NCBI GenBank assembly: GCA_022561385.1
Contig: JADFRG010000011.1
Location: 1 to 64,000 of the forward strand
From: Chloroflexota bacterium
Lineage (GTDB): Bacteria; Chloroflexota; Anaerolineae; Anaerolineales; E44-bin32
Direction: 5' to 3'
Length of the DNA stretch: 64,000 bases
In this document: piece by piece, positions 6,684 to 15,537 of the stretch
Numbering within the stretch: position 1 is the stretch's first letter
Layout: each line of letters begins with the position of its first letter
Notes under the pieces: model-generated
Seen by the model: the letters and a program-made list of their open reading frames with translations, nothing else
Told to the model about the DNA's origin: nothing
Database searches by the model: none
Translations under genes and position numbers: made by a program

Positions 6684-8699
6684 ATGGCTCTAGAAACCGG
6701 ATCGATCTTGAGTGACCGCTACCGAATCGAAGGTCAGCTCGGCAAGGGCGGCATGGGAACGGTCTACCTGGCCTACGACCAGACGCTAGATATCAAGGTC
6801 GCGCTCAAGGAGAATCTGAACCCGAATCCCGAATCGGCGGCCCAGTTTAAGCGCGAGGCCAAACTGCTGGCTAGCCTTCGGCATCCGAATCTTCCCCGCG
6901 TCACAGACCATTTCATCCTGGATGAGATCCAGTACCTGGTGATGGACTATATCGAGGGCGAAGATCTGCAGACCCTGCTCACCCGCAAGCAAACCAGTGT
7001 GGCGGAGGTGCTTCGGTGGTCAGACGAAGTGTGCGACGCGCTCACCTTTCTTCACACCCGACAACCCCCGGTTGTTCATCGCGACCTCAAGCCAGGGAAT
7101 TTGAAATTGCAGCCGGATGGAAGAGTCATCCTGGTCGACTTCGGCATCGCCAAGGCGGACACCGACAAACAGACCGCCACCGGCGCCCGCGGCATGACGC
7201 CTGGCTTTTCACCGCCCGAACAGTTTGGCGGTTCTGGGACGGATCCGAGGAGCGATCAATATGCATTGGGGGCCACCCTCTATTACTTACTGACGGGCAA
7301 GCAGCCGGCCAACAGCATCGATCGCATGCTCAATCAGGGGGAGCTGACTCCGCCTCGCGAACTCAATTCGGAGATCCCGGCGTATGCGGAGGCCGCGATC
7401 ATACATGCGCTCGCGCTGCGTAAGGACGACCGTTTCCCGGATGTGGCCGCATTTAAGTCGGCCATGCACGGTGGAGCAGACCTGCCCACTGTTCGTGCGG
7501 GCGGAATGCCGCGTGCGGTCCGTATCGGCGCACCGATAGCCGTGTTGGCCGCGCTTGGTATCGCCGCAGTACTTACCCTTGGCGGCGGAGCCCTATTCGG
7601 CGGCGGAAGTGGCCCCGCGCCTGAACCCACAGAGCCCATCGCAGCGATTGTTGTCGTCCCATCGGATACCCCCTCACCGGTGCCCCTGATTACCCCGGAG
7701 CCTTCCGAGACCGTAAATATCGAGCCGACCCCAACCGAAACTACCGTCCCGACCGCGAGCCCGGTCCCGGTCGTGCTGGGGGGGAGCTCCAAAATCGCAT
7801 TTGTCAGCGACCGGACCGACGACGTACTTCAGATCTGGACCATGAACCCGGATGGCACCGACCCTCGTCAGCTCACGTTTGACCCAGGCGAAAAAACCCA
7901 ACCTAAATGGTCGCCCGACGGATCCCGGCTGCTGTACGTCGCTCCCGGCGGGACCGATGACGTTGGCACTAATTTGGGGCTGGACCTCTGGGTGATCAAC
8001 TCCGATGGCACCGGGATCGCCAAGGTGACCAGCTTCAATGGGGACGACATAAGTCCTGCCTGGTCTCCAGATGGCTCACTAATCGCTTTTACCAGCAACC
8101 GCGCCAATAACACGCCGCAGGTCTTCATTAAGGAAACCGCCTGCCTGGATACGCCCGAGGGATGTGAGAACGTGCGTGCAAGGAACATTTCCTGTCACAC
8201 GGACTTTTGCGCCGCGGAATTCTCTCCCGCCTGGGCTCCGGCTGGCGTCGACCTGCCAAGCTGGGTTCCAGGGGACTATAGGCTGGCAGTTCTGGAATCG
8301 ATCAACAACGCGCCTTCGGAGATCTTCGTTCGACCTCCCGAGGTCGCAGTGCCAGTGGACTTTGATCGACGTGACAATGTGCGTAACCTGGCAGACCTGA
8401 GTTGGTCACCCGATGGCACGCGTTTCCTCTTCACCTGGTTCTATAAGCGGGGCGTGAACGAGATCTATACCGCTCGGCTCGTGGATCGGGCCGCCACCTT
8501 CACCCAGTTAACCTCCACCAATGGCAACAAGGAGCCGATATTTTCTCCGGACGGTAAAATGATCGCCTTTACCAGCACTCGTGCAGGCAAGCCCGACGTC
8601 TACCTCATGACTGCCGGCGGTGGTAATCCGACCAACCTGACGAACAGCCCCGCCACGCGCGACATGCAACCGGATTGGCGGCCCCCGCTCGACGCGTAA
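6684..8699 (+). CDS. Membrane Ser/Thr protein kinase with C-terminal TolB/WD40-like propeller
   Basis: The N-terminal half is a complete PknB-type kinase: glycine loop GKGGMGTVY (20-28), catalytic Lys in VALKENL, HRDLKPGN catalytic loop, DFG, and activation segment ending GFSPPEQF. A single transmembrane helix (about residues 275-300) and a Pro/Thr-rich linker follow. The outer C-terminal half contains repeated blades such as KIAFVSDR and PKWSPDGSRLLY, typical of TolB-like propellers. The design suggests an extracellular sensor controlling a cytoplasmic kinase. A TACAAT box at 6671-6676 is only 7 nt from the ATG, which suggests a leaderless mRNA. Substrates are unknown; an FHA protein, a natural reader of phosphothreonine, is encoded at 54676-55251. 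Confidence 0.93.
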   Translation: MALETGSILSDRYRIEGQLGKGGMGTVYLAYDQTLDIKVALKENLNPNPESAAQFKREAKLLASLRHPNLPRVTDHFILDEIQYLVMDYIEGEDLQTLLTRKQTSVAEVLRWSDEVCDALTFLHTRQPPVVHRDLKPGNLKLQPDGRVILVDFGIAKADTDKQTATGARGMTPGFSPPEQFGGSGTDPRSDQYALGATLYYLLTGKQPANSIDRMLNQGELTPPRELNSEIPAYAEAAIIHALALRKDDRFPDVAAFKSAMHGGADLPTVRAGGMPRAVRIGAPIAVLAALGIAAVLTLGGGALFGGGSGPAPEPTEPIAAIVVVPSDTPSPVPLITPEPSETVNIEPTPTETTVPTASPVPVVLGGSSKIAFVSDRTDDVLQIWTMNPDGTDPRQLTFDPGEKTQPKWSPDGSRLLYVAPGGTDDVGTNLGLDLWVINSDGTGIAKVTSFNGDDISPAWSPDGSLIAFTSNRANNTPQVFIKETACLDTPEGCENVRARNISCHTDFCAAEFSPAWAPAGVDLPSWVPGDYRLAVLESINNAPSEIFVRPPEVAVPVDFDRRDNVRNLADLSWSPDGTRFLFTWFYKRGVNEIYTARLVDRAATFTQLTSTNGNKEPIFSPDGKMIAFTSTRAGKPDVYLMTAGGGNPTNLTNSPATRDMQPDWRPPLDA

Positions 8700-8741
8700 C
8701 GCGGCGTGGGCGCGCCTGGCCGGGACTCTCCTTGGCTGCGA

Positions 8742-8865
8742 GCGGCTACAAGAAGCTCATGCCAGTTACGGGCAGCTACAAGCGGCTGACGCAGCCACAT
8801 CCGGTTACGGGCAGCTACTTGCAGTTGGGGAGGAGTCACTAACAGTTGACGCAGCTACAAACGAC
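8742..8865. repeat. Degenerate short repeats between convergent genes
   Basis: About four imperfect copies of GCAGCTACAA occur at roughly 30-40-bp intervals, two inside a longer shared string GTTACGGGCAGCTAC. They fill the space between the convergent kinase and PBP-like genes. No terminator-like stem with a T-run was found here. The role is unknown. Confidence 0.45.
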
Positions 8866-8885
8866 CGCGGGAAGCTCGAGTCAGA

Positions 8886-11570
8886 CTAAGGAACGATTTC
8901 GATCGTAATCCGCTGGCTCTCGGATCGGTTTCCGGCCGCGTCGTAGGCGCGGGCGAACAGCTCGTAATCACCCGTCCGATTGGGGAATTCCCAGACAATG
9001 CGGAACGGCGCGGCGGTGACGGTACCAATTCGACGCCCGTCGACGAAGAAGTTAATTCGATCAAGCCCAACTTCGTCCGCGGCGGATACGCTGATCGTAA
9101 GTGTGTCCACCCGGCTGAGTGAAAACGAGTCACCCGCCGATGGGACCCGCAGTTCGACGCGGGGAGCTTCGTTGTCGAGGGTCACCGGTGTTGCCGTAGT
9201 CCGCACCTGCCCATCATTCAGGACGACCAACAGCTGTACGGTATACAAACCGTTCAGGCCCTCCGTTAACCAGGTGCCCAAGCGTCCGCCCACGACCGGT
9301 CGCTGTTGATCTGCGCCGATCTGGATCCAGCGGGTGGGATTGAGGCCTTGCCCGTATTGCAGGCGGAAGTAATCAAATCCATCAAAGGTAGCCTCCCCCA
9401 GGATTTCTATGTTCTCCGCCAGTATCGCAAAGGCAGCGGGAGACATGATTCGAACCCCGGGGATCTCGACCCGGTCGGACGACAACGTGTCGTATTCTTG
9501 GGGTGGCCGCTCTATTCCTTCTGCATTCGCCCACTCGTCGGCCTCTGAGGGCGGAATGAAGTACACCCGCTCTTCTACGGATTGAAGCGGCGTAAGAAGC
9601 GTTGCCAATTTGCCGGTCTCGCGATTAATTCGGAAGGGTTTGTAAAGGTTATCGTAATGGGTCGGTTCGGTACCGAAGATAAACATCTCACGCACGACCT
9701 GCGGGCAGTATTGGGTAGGTAGGAGCCCGGAGGGATCGCAGACCTCTATTTCAGCCAAGCCCAAAGGCACTTTCCAGCCCTCAGGAGGCAGCTCCGCCGA
9801 GGCAAATCGGACGACCGCGTTCCATATAGCGGCCGCACCGTTGGTTTTGTCCATTCCAATGAGTGGCGAGCCACCGAGCCATACTCCGACCGCACGCTGC
9901 GGCGTAAAGCCGAGCGCCCAATTGGCAGTGCCATCGGGAGAGCTGCCCGAGATCGCCCCGGCCGGTCGACCGATCTCCAAACTATTTCCTTTTCCTAGCT
10001 CCTCCCATCGCTGTGAACCGTCGGACAGGATGTCGACCATCAGGAACGCCAGCTGCGGGCTGACAACCGCCCGCGAAAAGGGGCGGTACTCGTAAAGGGC
10101 GGTTCCTTTTGAATCTTCGACTCGCTTTACGATGCTAGGCGTCGCCTGCGTTCCCGTCCGTCTCCCCTCCGCAGCCAACACGCCATAGGCGGCAGTCAAG
10201 TCGACCAGGCTGGCCGATTCCCGCGGTCCGTCGAGTCCCAGCTGAGCCAACGTCCTGTCCACGCTCTCCGGCCCAAGCGCAGCCAGCATGGTCGCAGCCG
10301 AATCCGGATAGCTGTTGGCCAGCGCAGTCCGAATGCGCATCGGCCCACGCGGGTCGCTCCCCAGCTCAACCACCATGCTGGAAGGTGTCCGGCCGCGCGA
10401 GAAGGCGGTCAGGTAGGTAAAAGGATCAAGCAGGGGACCTGCGTTCCGGGGCTCATCAAACGGGCCGCGCGCGGCCAGGATTTCACCGGCTACCGGGTCG
10501 ATCACCACAAGCGCCCATTCTTCGATCCCATGGTCGATTCCCGCGTCCCGCGGCCTCAAAGTAGGAAGCAGCCCCGCGGCGACGCAAGGGCTGCCACCTG
10601 ATGTGCCGCTGACCGTACCGATGGACGCTCCGGATAGTCTCAGCACGTGGGAAGCGGCCGCACAGGCGGCCTGCTCCTGTAGATCATAGTCGAGGGTGGA
10701 GATGACCTTGATGCCACTTCTGCCGACGACGGCCTCCCCCAGTTCGCGCGTCACTTGCTGGATCAGATACGTGGCGAAGTGTGGAAGCTGCGGGAGTTCC
10801 TCCGAAGGGTACGGATCGTTTCGAGCGGAGCGCGCCTGGGTCCGGGTAATAGTTCCCGCCTCCACCAGGATATCCAGAACTCGCTCCCGGCCAGTTTGCG
10901 CATCCGCTTCGGCGGGTGGCGAATCCAGCAGAGCCGCGAGCGAAGCGCTCTCACCCAGCGACAGCCCGTCCGCGTGTTTGCCATAGTAGGCGAGCGCCGC
11001 CGCATCGATTCCATACGCCGCGCGGCCATAATCGGCGCTGTTGAGGAACCAGGCTAAGATTCGTTCTTTAGGGTATCGACGAGTGAGCTCGGCGGCCAAC
11101 AAGACCCGCTGAACCAACCTAATCGGCGATGGCTCTCCCGGCGGCAAAAGCGCGACCTCCACCAGCCGTTCGCTTATGGTTGACGCGGTTGGGCCGGCCA
11201 GGTCGTAGCCAGGACTGATCCAATAGTCGGGCTCGACCGCGGCCACCGTCGTCTGTGCCAGGCTCGCCGGGGCCGATTCAAGGGTTATCCATTGCCTGGA
11301 TTGCGCGGCCGGATTTAGATGCTCGTACAAGACATGTTCGCCTGAGCGATCGTAGACCAGGAGCGGTCGGAAGGTCTCCGCCCCTCTTATTCCGAACTGG
11401 GCCTCGACCTCGCCCACATCTGGCAACCCACTGACGATCGCCAGATAGGCAGCTGCGCCGAGCAGGCCGAGTCCTGCGGCCAACGCTACTGCAAGGGCGA
11501 CCCCAACCAGCAGTGGGCTATGGCTGCGGTTCGATCTGCGAGATCTGCGAATTTGATATGCGGTGGGCAT
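8886..11570 (-). CDS. Class A PBP homologue with substituted catalytic motifs (pseudo-PBP)
   Basis: The 894-residue protein keeps the full layout of a bifunctional penicillin-binding protein: one N-terminal transmembrane helix (20-48), a GT51-like region (about 95-250), a transpeptidase-like region (about 345-580) and a C-terminal Ig-like domain (about 800-890). The overall fold can be followed (PFTYLTAF, RTALANS, VSPQLAFLMVDILSD, WALGFTP). The catalytic motifs do not survive: SxxK is PLLD (379-382), SxN is SYP (420-422) and KTG is ISG (540-542). In the GT51 part the ED pair is EP (113-114). The transpeptidase is therefore almost surely inactive. The gene is long and intact, so it is probably maintained for a structural or binding role. 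A TATAAT box lies upstream at 11615-11620. Confidence 0.88.
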   Translation of the reverse strand: MPTAYQIRRSRRSNRSHSPLLVGVALAVALAAGLGLLGAAAYLAIVSGLPDVGEVEAQFGIRGAETFRPLLVYDRSGEHVLYEHLNPAAQSRQWITLESAPASLAQTTVAAVEPDYWISPGYDLAGPTASTISERLVEVALLPPGEPSPIRLVQRVLLAAELTRRYPKERILAWFLNSADYGRAAYGIDAAALAYYGKHADGLSLGESASLAALLDSPPAEADAQTGRERVLDILVEAGTITRTQARSARNDPYPSEELPQLPHFATYLIQQVTRELGEAVVGRSGIKVISTLDYDLQEQAACAAASHVLRLSGASIGTVSGTSGGSPCVAAGLLPTLRPRDAGIDHGIEEWALVVIDPVAGEILAARGPFDEPRNAGPLLDPFTYLTAFSRGRTPSSMVVELGSDPRGPMRIRTALANSYPDSAATMLAALGPESVDRTLAQLGLDGPRESASLVDLTAAYGVLAAEGRRTGTQATPSIVKRVEDSKGTALYEYRPFSRAVVSPQLAFLMVDILSDGSQRWEELGKGNSLEIGRPAGAISGSSPDGTANWALGFTPQRAVGVWLGGSPLIGMDKTNGAAAIWNAVVRFASAELPPEGWKVPLGLAEIEVCDPSGLLPTQYCPQVVREMFIFGTEPTHYDNLYKPFRINRETGKLATLLTPLQSVEERVYFIPPSEADEWANAEGIERPPQEYDTLSSDRVEIPGVRIMSPAAFAILAENIEILGEATFDGFDYFRLQYGQGLNPTRWIQIGADQQRPVVGGRLGTWLTEGLNGLYTVQLLVVLNDGQVRTTATPVTLDNEAPRVELRVPSAGDSFSLSRVDTLTISVSAADEVGLDRINFFVDGRRIGTVTAAPFRIVWEFPNRTGDYELFARAYDAAGNRSESQRITIEIVP

Positions 11571-11614
11571 TATGAAATTTGGACCCGGCCTGGCGCCGAG
11601 AGCAGGGCCGAGAA

Positions 11615-11620
11615 ATTATA
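11615..11620 (-). promoter_or_regulatory. -10 element upstream of the PBP-like gene
   Basis: A perfect TATAAT on the reverse strand sits 44 nt before the start codon; no good -35 was found at 16-18 nt. The wider gap 11571-11896 between the divergent PBP-like and lipB genes contains no convincing ORF and no other structure that I can support. Confidence 0.5.
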
Positions 11621-11896
11621 ATCAGCAGGTCGTTGCAGGGCTATCAAGCTATGGAGTGCAGTTCCTTTACCTTCGTCGCCATCCAATCCTGCTTTGAGAA
11701 CGCGCTTTAATGAGGGCCCGCGATCTGCACGTTCACTCCGGTACCTCGTGCGAGTGCCATAGCGGCAGGTTGAACACGGGCCGCGCGGCGCTCCCAGTGA
11801 GTGTCACGAGGGTAAATTTAACGGAGCGTTGCGACTGTATTCTTGCGGATCCGTGCTTCGATCAAGAAATTCTGGGGCCGAGCGAGGCTACTGCCT

Positions 11897-12640
11897 ATGG
11901 GTGAGGAGAAAATCTGCGAAGTCCATCGATTGGGCACGCTCGACTACCTGTCTGCCCGCGCGATCCAGAAGAAGCTTGCACGCTCCATTGGCGCCGGTAC
12001 GCGTCCAGCCGCACTCATCCTGGTAGAGCACCCCCACACATTCACTTTCGGGCGCCGGGGAAAGCCCGAGAACCTGCTCTGGAGTCAGCGCGAACTTGCA
12101 GATCGCCGCGTCGCCCTGCACTGGACCGACCGAGGAGGAGACGCCACCTATCACGGACCAGGCCAACTGGTCGGCTATCCCGTGTTGCCGCTGGGTCGTC
12201 TCAAGATGGACGGCCGGCTGCCCGCGGGCGACTTTGTGGGTTATCTACGCGATCTCGAAAGCGTGCTGATTCAAGCGCTTGCAACACTGGGGTTAGCATC
12301 CGGTCTGCGCAAGGGTCACACCGGCGTCTGGGTGCAGCCCGACGTCGCTTCACGATGCAGGCATTGTCCGCCTGCCGCGCGCAAGGCCCCATCCAAACTC
12401 GCCTCGATCGGAGTGCGCGTGACCGCTCAGGGCGTAACCCAGCATGGATTTGCGCTTAATGTGGCCCCCGACATGCGGTACTGGGAGGGGATTGTCGCTT
12501 GTGACCTCCCCCAGACACCCATGGTTGCGCTGGCCGACCTGCTCGAACCTGTTCCCCGCATGGGGGAGGTGGCCGAGGCAGTCGTCACTGCGTTTGGCAA
12601 CGTCTTCCAGATGCGCATGGTTGAAGCGATCGCAGCATAA
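11897..12640 (+). CDS. lipB: Octanoyl-[acyl carrier protein]:protein transferase
   Basis: LipB moves octanoate from acyl carrier protein to lipoyl domains, the first step of lipoate synthesis. The sequence shows the substrate-binding signature RGGDATYHGPGQLVGYP, the catalytic Lys in SKLASIGVRV, and the second catalytic residue Cys in GIVACDL. Between them is an insertion with CRHC, a possible metal or structural Cys pair. The chosen ATG (11897) starts MGEEKICEVHRLG; an upstream ATG at 11843 would add 18 atypical basic residues. LipA was not found in the window, so lipoyl synthase must be encoded elsewhere. Confidence 0.93.
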   Translation: MGEEKICEVHRLGTLDYLSARAIQKKLARSIGAGTRPAALILVEHPHTFTFGRRGKPENLLWSQRELADRRVALHWTDRGGDATYHGPGQLVGYPVLPLGRLKMDGRLPAGDFVGYLRDLESVLIQALATLGLASGLRKGHTGVWVQPDVASRCRHCPPAARKAPSKLASIGVRVTAQGVTQHGFALNVAPDMRYWEGIVACDLPQTPMVALADLLEPVPRMGEVAEAVVTAFGNVFQMRMVEAIAA

Positions 12641-12714
12641 TCAAGGGGCTGCGCTCACTCCTCGCTGGTCCTACTTCGGCACGTCTCCTGCAACTGGCTC
12701 CGAGAGGACCATCC

Positions 12715-13716
12715 ATGAAGAATATTCTGTCGATCGACGGTGGAGGCATCCGGGGAATCATCCCCCTCGCCTGCCTGATCGAACTGGAGAAGGTAGAAGG
12801 CCGACCCTCGCGCGAGATCTTCGACATGGTCGCTGGAACGTCGACCGGCGCCGTGATCGCGGCGGGAATCGCGATCGGGATCAGCGCGCGCGGGCTTATG
12901 GCGATCTATCGAAACTTAGCCGAATCCGCCTTCCAGGCACTACCATTCTGGAAGGTAGCCCTCAACCTGGGCAATCATCGCTACAGCAGTGCCTTCATTG
13001 AGAAGACGCTGGACGAGATCGGCGCCGATCGAGAGATCAACAGCCTTCCCATCGACATCTTTATTACTGGCAAAAATACGGTCACAAGCCGCATAGACTT
13101 CTTCGTGCGCGACAACGAGGGAAATGCCGCGCGTTGGGGACGCCTGCCGCTGAAAGACGCGGTCTTGGCCAGCACTGCCGTCCCGACCTACTTCCCAGCC
13201 CACAGCGCAACTCTTGATGGCAAGACCCATACCTGGGTCGATGGCGGAGTTGGAGTATCGGGAAATCCCTGCTACCAGGCCTCGGTCGAAGCGATTCACT
13301 ACAGCGCGGGGGCGTATCCGCCCGGCGACACGCGTATGTTGTCCTTTGGCACCGGCCGCACCCCGCATCCGATCAACGCCCACAAGGCCGGCTTCCTCGG
13401 GTGGGGTGAGTGGGTGCTGCGCGAGCTGCTCGAAGACGCTTCCGAGTGGCAGACTTTCGTGACCCATTTAGAGTACGGCGGATCCGGCCGTATCGATTTT
13501 CGTCGCTACAATTTGGATCTCGCGCCCGACGTAATGGACCAGCTTGGTGTGGAGGTTCCCCCCGGCAGAGACGTGACCGACATCGGACTTAGTTCGCTCT
13601 GGGCCATCGGCCTACTCCAAGATATTGGCCGAGCGTTTGCCCGGCGCATCGACTTCGACGATCCGAATGGACTCTTCCTGCGGTCCACGATGGGCGGTTC
13701 CCCGCCGCTTTTCTGA
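12715..13716 (+). CDS. Patatin-like phospholipase/acyl hydrolase
   Basis: The 333-residue protein has the oxyanion-hole motif GGGIRG (residues 9-14), the nucleophile elbow GTSTG (about 41-45) and the catalytic Asp in a VDGG motif (about 178-181), giving the Ser-Asp dyad of patatins. There is no signal peptide, so it should act in the cytoplasm, probably on lipid acyl esters. It follows lipB by 74 nt and may be co-transcribed. The exact substrate cannot be read from the sequence. Confidence 0.92.
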   Translation: MKNILSIDGGGIRGIIPLACLIELEKVEGRPSREIFDMVAGTSTGAVIAAGIAIGISARGLMAIYRNLAESAFQALPFWKVALNLGNHRYSSAFIEKTLDEIGADREINSLPIDIFITGKNTVTSRIDFFVRDNEGNAARWGRLPLKDAVLASTAVPTYFPAHSATLDGKTHTWVDGGVGVSGNPCYQASVEAIHYSAGAYPPGDTRMLSFGTGRTPHPINAHKAGFLGWGEWVLRELLEDASEWQTFVTHLEYGGSGRIDFRRYNLDLAPDVMDQLGVEVPPGRDVTDIGLSSLWAIGLLQDIGRAFARRIDFDDPNGLFLRSTMGGSPPLF

Positions 13717-13774
13717 CGTACCGAACTCCTAAAACCGCTCCATGCTATACTCCGCCGGATTTTCGGAGATCCCT

Positions 13775-14737
13775 ATGCACGGTTCGACCGTCCGCACCGC
13801 ATTACCGCCTCGCGCCTCCTTCTATTTACGCTTTAGATTGGGCGCACTGTTCCTGGGCGCGGGTCTCCTTGCCGCAGGATGCAACCGGCCGGCCGAGGAG
13901 CCACCCGCCAATATTCTGGCGACATCAGTTTCATCCACGCTGACCGCACAGCCGGTCGTACTGGCGACTTCTACCCCACCTGTGGATACCGCCGTAGGTG
14001 GGGGCGAGATCGATCCGAGTACCGGGGAGCCCTCCGCGACCCTCGAGGCCACCGAAATCACGCCTACTGAAGAAGTCACCGGAGAGGCCGAGCTCTCTCC
14101 CACACCCAGCAACACTCGCGTCCCGCTCGAGGCTGGGGATCCACGCTCGGGACTCAATCTCTCCGTCCCCGACTATGCGGATGACTTTAGCCAGCGCTTC
14201 ACCTGGTTCGAATTCAGCGACCCCGAATCTGCCACTTTCGTCGGGGAGGACGAACGCCTGAAGATCACCGACCACCTGACGGATGGAATCCTGTGGTGGA
14301 CAACCACCGCCCTGGAGGCTGAAAGCTCGTATACCGAGATCGTGGCTCAGACGACAACGTGTTCGGGAAAGGACGCCTACGGGATCGGAATCCGAGTGGG
14401 GGGCGAAAATGTCGACCGCGGTTATACGCTGGAAATCTCCTGTGACGGGGCGTATCGAGTGCGAAAATTCACCGCATTTGATGAAATACCGGCCCTACTG
14501 CGCGATTGGACGGTGTCGGAACTGATCCAAACTGGACCGGACGCCACTAATACCATCGGTTTCTTAGCCGACGGCGAACTGCTGTTCGCATTCGTCAACG
14601 GTCAATTACTCGACACGGTCGCCATTGAAGATTCAGCTTACACCTCCGGCGTGCCCAGCCTGTTCACCAACGCCTCTCAGACCTCCAATCTCACGGTGTA
14701 TTTCGATGACTTCGGGCTCTGGTACCTCCCCCCATGA
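13775..14737 (+). CDS. Lipoprotein with a concanavalin-like (laminin-G/DUF1080-type) domain
   Basis: The signal sequence ends in the lipobox LLAAGC and is followed by a Thr/Ser/Pro/Glu-rich stalk (about 90 residues) and a C-terminal beta-rich domain (NLSVPDYADDFSQ to TVYFDDFGLWYL). Such domains usually have a jelly-roll, sugar-binding-like fold. A TATACT box at 13746-13751 predicts a transcript starting near 13758, which excludes the upstream ATG at 13742 and supports the ATG at 13775. The next gene is a paralogue with the same architecture. The ligand is unknown. Confidence 0.8.
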   Translation: MHGSTVRTALPPRASFYLRFRLGALFLGAGLLAAGCNRPAEEPPANILATSVSSTLTAQPVVLATSTPPVDTAVGGGEIDPSTGEPSATLEATEITPTEEVTGEAELSPTPSNTRVPLEAGDPRSGLNLSVPDYADDFSQRFTWFEFSDPESATFVGEDERLKITDHLTDGILWWTTTALEAESSYTEIVAQTTTCSGKDAYGIGIRVGGENVDRGYTLEISCDGAYRVRKFTAFDEIPALLRDWTVSELIQTGPDATNTIGFLADGELLFAFVNGQLLDTVAIEDSAYTSGVPSLFTNASQTSNLTVYFDDFGLWYLPP

Positions 14738-15518
14738 GCCACCTGCTCGTCGGTGGCCCAGGATCGTCGCGTATCTCGCGCTGTCCAGCGCCGCTTGCCT
14801 GACCATCGCCGCTTGCGCTCGCGCTGCCTCCACCGACCCCACGCCATCGCCCCCTCCCCCGAAAAAAGCCACAGGCCAACCGCGGCCCACGCGGACCCCT
14901 CCCCCTCCGACCCGCACCGCGATTCCCGAACACAGGATGGGGCTGGGGGTCCCCGATTATGAAGACAATTTCCAGATCGATTCCGGATGGGAGACCGGCC
15001 CCTCCGCGCGCGGTGCTGTCAGTCGGCTGGACGACAAGCTGGTCGTCTCCGTTCGGGGTCCGGCCTCAATTCTCTCTTCCTTGTCTCCTGCGGGGCCACT
15101 GGCAGATTTCTTCGTCGAGATCGAGGTGCGATCCGAGATTTGCGAGGCCGGCGATGAGTATGGTCTCATGGTGCGCGCCGGAGGACGCGGTAGCCCTTGG
15201 CAGGATTCGCATTATCGCTTCTTGATTACCTGCGGGGGAGCCGTTCGCGCCTCGCGCTTTCTTTCAGGGGTCGAGGGGGCCGTGCAGCCGCTCACGCCCA
15301 GTGCGGATGTGATTCCCGGCGCTCCAGCCGTGAATCGAATCGGAGTCTCCGCCATCGGCGATCAGTTTCGTTTTTTTGTGAACGACATCCAGGTGTTTCA
15401 GTTTGAGGACGGCGAAATTCCTGGTGGGAGGATCGGCGTGATCGTTCGCTCACGCCGCGGAGCTCAGACGACGGTTTCATTCGACGACTTTCGCCTCTGG
15501 GATTTGGCTGAGGGCTAG
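14706..15518 (+). CDS. Second lipoprotein paralogous to the preceding gene
   Basis: This has the same layout as its neighbour: lipoprotein signal (LTIAAC), Pro/Thr-rich stalk, then a beta-rich domain beginning MGLGVPDYEDNFQ and ending SFDDFRLWDL, which mirrors VPDYADDFSQ and YFDDFGLWYL. The likely start is ATG at 14706, overlapping the upstream gene by 32 nt; an earlier in-frame ATG at 14625 would overlap by 113 nt and disturb the signal peptide. The pair looks like an old tandem duplication that has diverged widely. Both were probably translated from one mRNA. The function is unknown. Confidence 0.75.
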   Translation: MTSGSGTSPHEPPARRWPRIVAYLALSSAACLTIAACARAASTDPTPSPPPPKKATGQPRPTRTPPPPTRTAIPEHRMGLGVPDYEDNFQIDSGWETGPSARGAVSRLDDKLVVSVRGPASILSSLSPAGPLADFFVEIEVRSEICEAGDEYGLMVRAGGRGSPWQDSHYRFLITCGGAVRASRFLSGVEGAVQPLTPSADVIPGAPAVNRIGVSAIGDQFRFFVNDIQVFQFEDGEIPGGRIGVIVRSRRGAQTTVSFDDFRLWDLAEG

Positions 15519-15537
15519 GCCTACCTAGCGCATCGTT

